Assembly: GCA_014894735.1 (NCBI GenBank)
Contig: JADBKX010000055.1
Coordinates: 1-23,832, forward strand
DNA length: 23,832 nt
Source of the DNA: Candidatus Sediminicultor sextus
Lineage (GTDB): Bacteria > Atribacterota > Phoenicimicrobiia > Phoenicimicrobiales > Phoenicimicrobiaceae
Direction of reading: 5' to 3'
The position numbers were made by a program, and so were the translations under genes. Below are positions 14,135-21,340 of this stretch, piece after piece; within the stretch, counting starts at the first letter, position 1, and the number at the start of each line of letters is the position of its first letter. Under the pieces are notes generated by a model. The model searched no databases and was not told the origin of the DNA. It worked only from the letters and a program-made list of their open reading frames with translations.

Positions 14135-15343
14135 TTGAAGTTAAGATATAAGATAATTATTTTTTTATCATTGTTTTTGATATTCACTTCACTTTTAATT
14201 TGTGTAGCCGGTGCCAGTACAGATATCCAAGAAGAGATAAATCAGTTCGCGGGGTTTTCGGGAGTCCTGATAAAAGATTTAAACACTCAAGAAGTACTAT
14301 TTTCTCATAATGAAGATAAACTTTTCACCCCGGCATCTCTTACTAAAATATTTACCCTGCTGGCTGCTTTGGAAATGCTCGGTGAAGAGTACGCTTATCC
14401 CACTTCCTTCTATTTTTCCAGCACTGTTCCCGGAGAGATAAACGGAGACCTGTATATAATAGGCAGCGGGGACCCCACTCAGTCCCCGGAAGTAATCATA
14501 AAGATAGCAGATGATCTGGTGCAAAAGTTTAGTATCAGGCATATCTCTGGAGATATTGTATTGGATAATTCAAAGTTCTTACCCGAAGAGTTTTTAGGAA
14601 GGGGATGGATGTGGGATGATAAAAATCCCCTGATCGGAGCATTAACTGTAACGGGCTATAAAATCAATGAAAAACAAAATTCTTATCTTAATACTATGCC
14701 TCTTCTTTGGGGAAATATTTTTTCTCAGGAACTATCTAAAAAAGGAGTAAAGATAAAAGGGGATATCCGAATTGGAAAAATTCCAGAGGATCTAAAGGTA
14801 AAGTATATTTATTATTCTGATACTTTGGATAAAATACTGGCTTATATGATGAAAAAGAGTGATAATCAGATTGCTGAAAATATTTTTCGTACCCTGGCTC
14901 AGGCGAATAATCCTGAAGAGGCATCTACTGTTGCTCGGACTATTGCCTCTTTAGAAGAGGTTATTGATACAGCCCTGGGTTTAAAATGGGGAAAAGATTA
15001 CATTCTTGTGGACGGCTGCGGGCTGTCTGAATATAATCTTACGACCCCTGCCCATCTGGTTAAAGCAATTACTTACCTTTACCAGAAATACGACTTTAAG
15101 ATACTGGATTATTTTGCCAGTACCAAAGAAAAAGGGACTCTAAAAGAACGTCTATCTTTTCAGGTATGGGGCAAGACTGGCACTTTATCCTCGGCTTCAG
15201 CACTGGCTGGCTTATTACAGACCAAAAATATGAGATGGGTAGTTTTTTGTCTTATGGAAAATAATTTTATATTTATAGAAGATGAGAATGACCCCAAAAT
15301 TTTTGAAAACAGAATAATAGAATACATCTACGAAAATTTGTAG
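14135..15343 (+). CDS. dacB: D-alanyl-D-alanine carboxypeptidase/endopeptidase, PBP4 type (S13)
   Basis: The 402-residue penicillin-binding protein trims or opens peptidoglycan cross-links outside the inner membrane. A signal peptide covers residues 1-27. The three penicillin-binding motifs are present: S68-x-x-K71 in ASLTKIF, S242-D-N244 in KKSDNQIAEN, and K347-T-G in WGKTGTLSS. The block INGDLYIIGSGDPT is characteristic of the S13 (DacB/PBP4) family rather than DacA-type enzymes. The protein is shorter than E. coli PBP4 (about 477), mostly through a reduced middle insertion. A TTG start is used; GGAAG stands seven bases before it and no ATG is available near the signal peptide. A lytic transglycosylase and an M23 endopeptidase gene lie nearby on the same strand. 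Confidence 0.88.
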   Translation: MKLRYKIIIFLSLFLIFTSLLICVAGASTDIQEEINQFAGFSGVLIKDLNTQEVLFSHNEDKLFTPASLTKIFTLLAALEMLGEEYAYPTSFYFSSTVPGEINGDLYIIGSGDPTQSPEVIIKIADDLVQKFSIRHISGDIVLDNSKFLPEEFLGRGWMWDDKNPLIGALTVTGYKINEKQNSYLNTMPLLWGNIFSQELSKKGVKIKGDIRIGKIPEDLKVKYIYYSDTLDKILAYMMKKSDNQIAENIFRTLAQANNPEEASTVARTIASLEEVIDTALGLKWGKDYILVDGCGLSEYNLTTPAHLVKAITYLYQKYDFKILDYFASTKEKGTLKERLSFQVWGKTGTLSSASALAGLLQTKNMRWVVFCLMENNFIFIEDENDPKIFENRIIEYIYENL

Positions 15344-15429
15344 CACCACGGTGTTTCGTGTTGAATGTGCTTGATTTAAGATAAAGGAATGAACATATAT
15401 AAATAATCTACAAAAATTACACATAAAAA

Positions 15430-15456
15430 AGAGGATTTTTTGAAGTAATGTAGTAT
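15430..15456 (+). promoter_or_regulatory. Sigma-H-like promoter, copy 3 (weaker)
   Basis: AGAGGATTT (15430-15438), the same 13-base spacing, then AGTAT (15452-15456), one base off the AGAAT of the other copies. It lies about 120 bases upstream of the HD-GYP gene in a 230-base gap that otherwise holds only AT-rich sequence and a short CACG/CGTG hairpin just after the carboxypeptidase stop. Confidence 0.4.
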
Positions 15457-15573
15457 ACTAATATAATATAAGGATAAATACTTGAGCAATACTCACATTA
15501 TAAAAATCATGTTTTCTGAATATCTGTACAAAAATTAATAAATATCGATTTTTACGGAGGTGTAATTTTAAAA

Positions 15574-16290
15574 ATGAAAGACGAGGATAAGGCAAAAGAC
15601 CAGCTTATTAAAGAATTACAAAAAATGCGCGAAAAAGTAACCGGCTTAGAAGAAGTAAAACTTAAGTATAACCAGGTGGATAAAAAACTTAAGCAAACTG
15701 ATATAAAATTACAAAAATTTATAGAAGGTATTGCCGATATTATTACCAAAGTTATTGAATTAAGAGATCCCTACTCCATTGGGCACCTACAAAGAGTCTC
15801 AAAACTTGCTATGGCTATAGCCCAGGAAATGAAACTCCCCCAGGATAAGATTGAGGGAATCAAGATTGCTTCCTTAGTTCATGACATCGGAAAGGTTAAT
15901 TTGCCCTCTGAAATCGTACGTAAGCCTGGTAAATTAATTGAAGTAGAATTTAATTTAATTAAAAGTCATCCCAAAATAAGTTATGATCTATTAAAAAGAA
16001 TAGATTTTCCCTGGCCTATTGCTGAAATTGTCTTTCAGCATCAAGAAAAGATAGATGGTTCAGGTTATCCGAGAGGATTAAAGGGTGATGAAATTTGTAT
16101 AGAGGCAAAGATATTAGGGGTAGCAAATGTGGTTGAAGCAATGTCTTCTTATCGATCTTACCGACCTGCTCTTATTATTGATGAAGCTTTAAATGAAATT
16201 GACAAGAATAAAAATATTATTTTTGATCCGGAAGTGGTAGACGCCTGTATTAAACTCTTCAAAGAAAAGGGTTTTAAATTTGAATTGTAG
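15574..16290 (+). CDS. HD-GYP domain protein (c-di-GMP phosphodiesterase-like) with coiled-coil N-terminus
   Basis: The 238-residue cytoplasmic protein has a charged, probably coiled-coil N-terminus (about 1-50) and an HD-GYP domain (about 51-238). HD-GYP domains hydrolyse cyclic di-GMP. The visible motifs are HLQRVS, H103-D104 in LVHDIGK, H132, H156 in QHQEKIDGSGYPRGL, and the AMSSYRSYRP tail motif. Two usual metal-site positions differ: the second His of HHE is Q157, and the Asp of the later VAD motif is N185 (GVANVVEAM). The enzyme may therefore hold two metals rather than three, or be weakened. GGAGGT lies about 12 bases before the ATG. The N-terminus could receive signals or dimerise the protein; there is no receiver or PAS domain. 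A hairpin follows about 40 bases downstream. Confidence 0.85.
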   Translation: MKDEDKAKDQLIKELQKMREKVTGLEEVKLKYNQVDKKLKQTDIKLQKFIEGIADIITKVIELRDPYSIGHLQRVSKLAMAIAQEMKLPQDKIEGIKIASLVHDIGKVNLPSEIVRKPGKLIEVEFNLIKSHPKISYDLLKRIDFPWPIAEIVFQHQEKIDGSGYPRGLKGDEICIEAKILGVANVVEAMSSYRSYRPALIIDEALNEIDKNKNIIFDPEVVDACIKLFKEKGFKFEL

Positions 16291-16332
16291 CAGCACTATA
16301 TGCCGTGGCGAAGGGGATATATTGAATAAAAA

Positions 16333-16352
16333 AGACACGATTCATCGTGTCT
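16333..16352. repeat. 8-bp perfect palindromic hairpin after the HD-GYP gene
   Basis: AGACACGA (16333-16340) and TCGTGTCT (16345-16352) pair perfectly around TTCA. Six A precede the left arm, so it would be a U-tailed terminator only for minus-strand transcription, and no minus-strand gene enters from the right. It may be a degenerate repetitive palindrome. The preceding sequence from the HD-GYP stop resembles the sequence after the carboxypeptidase stop (both begin TAGCA-CAC and share CGTG). Confidence 0.45.
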
Positions 16353-16392
16353 CTACAGAATAAAAATTAAAATGAAAATAAGAGTGGATAAA

Positions 16393-18696
16393 ATGAAAAC
16401 TGCAATGTTATTTTTTTTGATAATAATTTCAGCTATCAGCTTATTCGGAACAGATATTGCTTCGGCTGTTAATAATGAGTTGACTGAACTTGAGGTTCAG
16501 CAGATAGAGATATTAAAGCTTTCCCAAGTAATAGAAGAACAACCTTCAAATATTAAACTAAAAGAAGACATAAAAAATTATAAGGTAGGATTGGAATTAT
16601 ACCAACAGAGTGATTATCAGCAGGCAATTTCCGAACTGCTAAAGATAAAATATTCCACCCTAAATTTACCTTTTTATATTAAATCCCAACTCATATTAGG
16701 GGATTGTTATAGAAAAATTGAAGATTGGGATAGTGCGATAGAAGTTTATAAAAACTTAGTAATAGATGACCTTATTTTGACTGATTATTCCCTCTTTTTT
16801 CTGGCTGAAACCTATAGACTTAAAGGTGAAAATCGCGAATCTATAGCTGCTTATAAGCGAATAATAGAGAATTTCCCTCAAAATCTGATTATTTCAGAAG
16901 CCAATTACCAGATAGCTCAAAATTATCGCGAATTAAAAGATATAAATTCTGCTCTAATTTATTATAAAAATATCTTAAAAGATTCACAGGATGACCAGCT
17001 TAAAGGAAAGGTTTTGCTTGAGCTTTCTGAGATATACTGGCAGGAAAAAAAATATATTGATTCTCTTAACTGTTTATATGAGATATTGGATGAAGGTTAC
17101 AGACTTAAAAGGAATTCAGAACCGGAAGAGTTGTTGATTAGCTATTTTTATAAGATTCAAGAAGATTTAAAAGAGATTGAGGTTCCTTACCATATAATGG
17201 TGAAATGTGCAGACGCTTTGTTTAAATATCGCCAATATAATCTGGCTGAAGATTTATATAAGGAAGTTATTAAAACTTTTCCAAAAGCCGCTGATATTGC
17301 GGAAATTTATTATAAGAGGGCAAGGGCTTTATATTACGAAAAGGAATATAAGGAAGCTGTTAATCAGTGTGAAGAGATGATAGCAAAATTTCCTCCCAGC
17401 GAAATTACTATTAAAGCAAATTATCTTGGGGGTAATTCTCTGAGTGCTTTAGGTGAGCGTTATTTGGCAATAGATAAGTATGAAAAAATTATAGGACAAT
17501 ATCCTGAAAGTTATTATGCCCGACAATCTTATCTGCGTTTGGCGGAATCTTATTTTCAGTTAAAAGAAACAGAAAAGGGGATTTCCCTATGGAGAGAATT
17601 AATCAGCAAATATCCTAATAGTGATGAATCAATGACTTCTCTATGGGATTTAGCTCGATATTATACCAATAATAATGCTGATTCTCAGGCATTAGATTAC
17701 TATCGAGAATTATCAGAGAGATTTTCTCAAAGCAATTTGGGGGATGATGCCCTGTACTGGAGAGGAAAGATTTTAGAGAGTATAGGTTCAGATGAGGAGG
17801 CAAAAATTGTCTACGAAAAACTTATTCGGGAATATCCTTTGAGTTATTATACCGAAAGAATTACAGAACAGAGAAGCGATATTAGCTTTATTTGGCCCGT
17901 TTTTATCTCTGAGACAGAAGATTTTATAGATTTAGAGGAATTTTTTAAAAAATATGATAAAATTGAGGGGAAAGGTCAGCTGTCACTACTTAAAGCAGAA
18001 TTATTTGGAGAGGTTAGTTTTTATAAGGAAGCGATAATTGAATTAAAAGGGGCATTAAATTATAACCCTGGAAATATCTTTTTATTATTTAGATTAAGTG
18101 ACCTTTATCAGAAGAATAAGGATTATTACAGTTCTTTAAATTATTCGGAGATAATCTTTAATTATTTACAGGATAATTACCCTTTGGAGGAATTACCTCT
18201 TGAATTATGGGAACATCTTTACCCGGCTTATTTTGAAGATATGATTAGAGAATATGCCTTAAAATATGAAATAGACCCCTTACTCGCCCTGGCTATGATA
18301 AGAGAGGAGAGTCGATTTAATGCTTGGAATGAATCTGTGGCTGGAGCCCGAGGATTGATGCAGATAATCTTTTCTACCGGGGAATGGATTGCTCAGAAGA
18401 TAAATCTGGAAGAATTTAATAATGAAATGCTCTTTGACCCCGAGATTAATATTGATTTGGGTTGCTGGTATATCGGTTATCTAAAAGAAAGATTTTTAAA
18501 TGACCCTATTTTGATAATTTCGGGTTATAATGCCGGCCCAGGCACAACCAGTAAATGGTTAAAGCAATATGATAGATCTGACCTGGATAATTTTGTGGAA
18601 AATATTCCCTATTCTGAGACCAGAGAGCATATAAAAAAAGTAATGAAATCTTACCAGATGTACAAAAGATTGGCGCAGGTTTTAAGCGAAGGGTAA
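16393..18696 (+). CDS. TPR-containing soluble lytic transglycosylase (Slt-like)
   Basis: The 767-residue exported protein joins a long helical TPR region to a C-terminal SLT transglycosylase domain that cuts the glycan strand of peptidoglycan to 1,6-anhydro-muropeptides. The signal peptide is about residues 1-24 (hydrophobic run, then ASA). TPR-like repeats run from about 75 to 600, with recurrent pairs such as YQQAISELL and SAIEVYKNLV. The SLT domain starts near 615; the catalytic glutamate is E639 in MIREESRFN. ARGLMQI and ISGYNAGPGTTSKWL are the other SLT signatures. The TPR part replaces the helical ring domain of E. coli Slt70. I prefer the ATG at 16393, which follows a weak GAGTGG and gives a cleaner signal peptide, over the ATG at 16372, which has no ribosome site. 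Confidence 0.88.
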   Translation: MKTAMLFFLIIISAISLFGTDIASAVNNELTELEVQQIEILKLSQVIEEQPSNIKLKEDIKNYKVGLELYQQSDYQQAISELLKIKYSTLNLPFYIKSQLILGDCYRKIEDWDSAIEVYKNLVIDDLILTDYSLFFLAETYRLKGENRESIAAYKRIIENFPQNLIISEANYQIAQNYRELKDINSALIYYKNILKDSQDDQLKGKVLLELSEIYWQEKKYIDSLNCLYEILDEGYRLKRNSEPEELLISYFYKIQEDLKEIEVPYHIMVKCADALFKYRQYNLAEDLYKEVIKTFPKAADIAEIYYKRARALYYEKEYKEAVNQCEEMIAKFPPSEITIKANYLGGNSLSALGERYLAIDKYEKIIGQYPESYYARQSYLRLAESYFQLKETEKGISLWRELISKYPNSDESMTSLWDLARYYTNNNADSQALDYYRELSERFSQSNLGDDALYWRGKILESIGSDEEAKIVYEKLIREYPLSYYTERITEQRSDISFIWPVFISETEDFIDLEEFFKKYDKIEGKGQLSLLKAELFGEVSFYKEAIIELKGALNYNPGNIFLLFRLSDLYQKNKDYYSSLNYSEIIFNYLQDNYPLEELPLELWEHLYPAYFEDMIREYALKYEIDPLLALAMIREESRFNAWNESVAGARGLMQIIFSTGEWIAQKINLEEFNNEMLFDPEINIDLGCWYIGYLKERFLNDPILIISGYNAGPGTTSKWLKQYDRSDLDNFVENIPYSETREHIKKVMKSYQMYKRLAQVLSEG

Positions 18697-18723
18697 ATGG
18701 AATGGTTTTTACTGGATTAAAAA

Positions 18724-18760
18724 AGGAGGTAGAAGTTCGATACGGCGAACTTAAGAACAA
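18724..18760 (+). promoter_or_regulatory. Shine-Dalgarno separated from start codon by a hairpin
   Basis: AGGAGGT (18724-18730) is 30 bases from the ATG at 18761, too far for direct use. Between them AAGTTCG (18733-18739) and CGAACTT (18746-18752) form a perfect 7-bp stem with a 6-base loop. Folding leaves two bases before and eight after the stem, an effective spacing of about 10. No start codon lies nearer, and an in-frame TAA sits three codons upstream of the ATG. Confidence 0.6.
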
Positions 18761-19093
18761 ATGACGAGTAAAGTAAAAGCTCAACTTTTTTGTCTTCATT
18801 GTAACCAAGAAACCAATCATACCATTACCTATAAAGGTGAATATTTAGAAGATATTAAATGTAGTATTTGCGGAAACGAAATTAGAATTAACCGGGAAAA
18901 ATTATTAGAAACCTACACTGCAGATTTTATAGATAGGGTGTTAACCAAGCCTCAACGAATAACTGAGGAGATAAAAAAAGATCTATCTCATTTTCTAAAG
19001 TCTATGCCCATCAGAATTTTGACTAAGCCTTATCGGGTTGCCCGGGAGATAGGAGATATGCTGCATAAAGAAAAGGATAAAAGCGGAAGGTGA
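18761..19093 (+). CDS. Small zinc-ribbon protein
   Basis: The 110-residue protein has an N-terminal zinc ribbon with two CxxC knuckles (CLHC at residues 9-12 and CSIC at about 37-40). A long, charged, mostly helical tail follows, with the repeated phrase LTKP-R (VLTKPQRITEEI at about 61 and ILTKPYRVAREI at about 86). Similar short proteins annotated only as 'bh protein' occur in anaerobic Firmicutes as I remember them; their function is unknown. There is no signal peptide, so it should be cytoplasmic. Translation probably depends on the hairpin described just upstream. It ends in TGA, the only TGA stop among the intact genes here. It follows the transglycosylase by 64 bases. Confidence 0.7.
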   Translation: MTSKVKAQLFCLHCNQETNHTITYKGEYLEDIKCSICGNEIRINREKLLETYTADFIDRVLTKPQRITEEIKKDLSHFLKSMPIRILTKPYRVAREIGDMLHKEKDKSGR

Positions 19094-19186
19094 AAAATTA
19101 ATTAGCCAATTGACCAATTCATTGTGCCCTTACAAAATCAAAAAAAGCGTATTGCAATATGCCATATTTAAAAACAGATAAAAAAA

Positions 19187-19215
19187 TTGACAAATTTATC
19201 AAAAAGCAATAATAT
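19187..19215 (+). promoter_or_regulatory. Probable promoter of the excisionase-type gene
   Basis: A perfect TTGACA (19187-19192) is followed after 17 bases by TAATAT (19210-19215), with more TATA-rich sequence behind it. The broken HTH gene starts about 43 bases further on. The stretch 19094-19186 holds nothing I can identify. Confidence 0.5.
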
Positions 19216-19257
19216 ATAATATAAAGAAATCAGCATAAATCAAGAGAGGTTTATGAA

Positions 19258-19437
19258 GTGGAAGAATATTTAACTGCAAAACAAGTAGCGAAATATTTAC
19301 AAGTAAAACCTTTTACTATCTATCAATGGGCAAGAACCAAAAAGATTCCAGCGGTTAAAATTGGAAGAATCTGACGTTTCAAAAAGGAGGTTATTGATAG
19401 TTTTTTAGAAAAGAAACCTGAGAAAAAGAAGAGATAG
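19258..19437 (+). pseudogene. Excisionase-family HTH protein gene with in-frame TGA
   Basis: A GTG start seven bases after AGAGGT opens a frame whose product begins MEEYLTAKQVAKYLQVK and continues through IYQWARTKKIPAVKIGRI. This is the MerR-like HTH of the excisionase (DNA-binding domain, excisionase family) group. Codon 39 is TGA (19372-19374). After it the same frame reads RFKKEVIDSFLEKK to a TAG at 19435, exactly the family's usual ending, where the interrupted position is normally Trp (a GR-W-RF type motif). A single TGG to TGA change explains the break. The promoter and ribosome site look intact. Alternatives are a functional 38-residue fragment or UGA readthrough; the UGA is followed by C, a leaky context. 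No integrase or other mobile-element gene is nearby. Confidence 0.75.
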
Positions 19438-19522
19438 CTGCTTGGCTATTGAGGAGACTTCTTAATTGTTTATTTTTTACCTCATTTATGGTTATTAATC
19501 TATGAACACAGGAGGATAGAAG

Positions 19523-21199
19523 ATGTATGTAGCACAAAAACATAATAGAGATAAGAAAAATTCCATTATTTTTTTAATTCTACTTCTATTGTTTATCACT
19601 TCAATTTCTTTTTACTCTTTCGCTGATAATAATGATGAATTGTTTACACTTAAAGTAACTAAGGGTGATACTCTATGGAGCATCTCCAAACAATATAATA
19701 TTCCCTTGAATCTAATTTTAACTCTAAATAATATTAAAGATAAAGATAGTTTATCCATCGGTCAGATAATTCAAATTCCTCAAGATAATCCCCTTACCGC
19801 TGATTATAATATACACACCGTAAAAAAAGGAGAGACTTTATGGTCAATTGCCCAGGAATATAATCTTTCTGTAGATCTAATTCTTGCCAACAATAACTTT
19901 GCTAATTCAGAATTAATTTCTATTGGACAGCAGATAGAAATTCCCTCTTCTAAAAGTACTACCCCTGAAACAAATATTATTACCCAGCCAGTTATTGATA
20001 AAAAGAATAATAACATGAGTAATAATATCAGTCCGCCCGAAGATGCAGAATCGATACAGTCAATTGCTGAAAGATATAAACTTACCAACAGTTCTATTGT
20101 CTTGGATAAAGGTATCGAAAATTCAGAATTAATTTCTATTGGACAGCAGATAGAAATTCCCTCTTCTAAAAGTACTACCCCTGAAACAAATATTATTACC
20201 CAGCCAGTTATTGATAAAAAGAATAATAACATGAATAATAATATCAGTCAGCCCGAAAATGCAGAAGCGATTGTTTATACAGTCAAAGCAGGCGATAGTT
20301 TATGGAATATTTCTCGAAAATATGGAGTTTCGGTGGAAGTTATTATGAATGTAAATAATCTTAGAGATAAAGATTCCTTATCACTTGGCCAAAAATTAGA
20401 AATTCCCGCAATAGGAGGAGGAGCATCTAACTCTAACCAGAAAGAGGAACCAATCATTGTAAATTATACGGTAGTGAAGGGAGACACTCTGTGGAGCATA
20501 TCCCAGAGATATGATGTAAATATGAGTACCATTATCTCTACCAATAATTTAAAAGAAATATCTCAACTATCTATAGGTCAAAAATTGAAGCTGCCAATAA
20601 CTAATATGGATATTGCCAAAGCAGAAGGATATGACCAGAAAGCTGCAGCAGAGGAAATAATTTATTATGTAAAAAAAGGAGAAAGCCTCTGGAGTATTTC
20701 GCACGAGTATAATGTAAAATTAGAAGCTATTATAGCAGCTAATAGTATTACCGATGCTTCCAAAATTTCTGCAGGACAGCAATTGAGAATTCCCAATGTA
20801 CCCGGTACCCGCAGTATTATATATAATTTTATCTGGCCGGTAAGAAGAAGAATTACTTCTTCTTATGGAATGAGAGTTTTAAGCGGAAGGAAAGATTTTC
20901 ATGCTGGTATAGATATCGGTGCTCCAACCGGGACTAATATAGTAGCTGCTGAGAACGGCATAGTAAGCTATTCTGGATATATGCGAGGATATGGCAATAT
21001 AATTATATTAAGCCATGATGAGGGATATTCTACTGTATATGCTCATAACTCGGTAAATTTAGTGAAGAAAGGCCAGAGTATCAAAAAGGGTAGTGTAATT
21101 GCTAAGATAGGAAGAACTGGAAATGCTACAGGTTCCCACCTTCATTTTGAAGTAAGGTTAAACGGTAAGCCGGTTAATCCTCTATCATATTTACAATAA
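19523..21199 (+). CDS. LysM-repeat M23 peptidoglycan endopeptidase
   Basis: The 558-residue exported or membrane-anchored wall enzyme has a basic N-terminus with a hydrophobic segment (about 13-34), six LysM units and a C-terminal M23 zinc endopeptidase domain. The LysM units start at about residues 40, 92, 170, 249, 312 and 375; most contain the GDTLWSIS-type core and end GQ-x-IP. The third is degenerate, lacking the VKKGDTLW part. The M23 domain (about 430-556) carries the zinc ligands H460 and D464 (FHAGIDIG) and H541 in GSHLHFEV, with H539 catalytic. Both the LysM and lysostaphin-type parts act on peptidoglycan, matching the PBP4 and transglycosylase genes upstream. A duplication with a 216-bp period makes residues about 128-178 and 200-250 nearly identical. 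ACAGGAGGA precedes the ATG. Confidence 0.9.
   Translation: MYVAQKHNRDKKNSIIFLILLLLFITSISFYSFADNNDELFTLKVTKGDTLWSISKQYNIPLNLILTLNNIKDKDSLSIGQIIQIPQDNPLTADYNIHTVKKGETLWSIAQEYNLSVDLILANNNFANSELISIGQQIEIPSSKSTTPETNIITQPVIDKKNNNMSNNISPPEDAESIQSIAERYKLTNSSIVLDKGIENSELISIGQQIEIPSSKSTTPETNIITQPVIDKKNNNMNNNISQPENAEAIVYTVKAGDSLWNISRKYGVSVEVIMNVNNLRDKDSLSLGQKLEIPAIGGGASNSNQKEEPIIVNYTVVKGDTLWSISQRYDVNMSTIISTNNLKEISQLSIGQKLKLPITNMDIAKAEGYDQKAAAEEIIYYVKKGESLWSISHEYNVKLEAIIAANSITDASKISAGQQLRIPNVPGTRSIIYNFIWPVRRRITSSYGMRVLSGRKDFHAGIDIGAPTGTNIVAAENGIVSYSGYMRGYGNIIILSHDEGYSTVYAHNSVNLVKKGQSIKKGSVIAKIGRTGNATGSHLHFEVRLNGKPVNPLSYLQ
19904..20055 (+). repeat. Internal direct repeat, copy 1
   Basis: These 152 bases recur 216 bases downstream with four mismatches; the first 115 bases are identical. 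The period is a whole number of codons (72), so the reading frame of the LysM protein is kept. The unit covers the end of a LysM domain and the Ser/Thr/Asn-rich linker after it. Confidence 0.9.
20120..20271 (+). repeat. Internal direct repeat, copy 2
   Basis: Second copy of the 152-base unit. All four differences from copy 1 lie in the last 37 bases. The 64 bases between the copies encode the degenerate third LysM. Confidence 0.9.
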
Positions 21200-21269
21200 G
21201 TAAATTATTTTTAAGCTATTCATTTATCTCTCATTAAAATTGAATTCGCATCCATAACACAATAAGAAA

Positions 21270-21278
21270 GAAAGGAGG
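21270..21278 (+). promoter_or_regulatory. Extra Shine-Dalgarno-like element in leader (STAB-SD-like), copy 2
   Basis: GAAAGGAGG lies 62 bases ahead of the ATG of the peptide-binding-protein gene, which has its own ribosome site (GAAAGGAG, 21327-21334). The same nine bases occur in the leader of the sugar-binding-protein gene. I see no convincing -10/-35 pair in the 141-base gap. Confidence 0.5.
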
Positions 21279-21340
21279 AAAATTATTTTAAACAATCAAT
21301 TGAGTATATTAATTAAAAAATATTAGAAAGGAGAATAAAT

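Noticed and set aside
19372..19374. TGA as selenocysteine
   Set aside because: The family has Trp there, the position has no redox role, and no selenocysteine insertion hairpin is evident just downstream.
19804..20232. Long open frame (142 codons) on the minus strand
   Set aside because: It lies entirely inside the LysM/M23 gene, its own repeats mirror the internal duplication, and the plus-strand protein has clear domains throughout.
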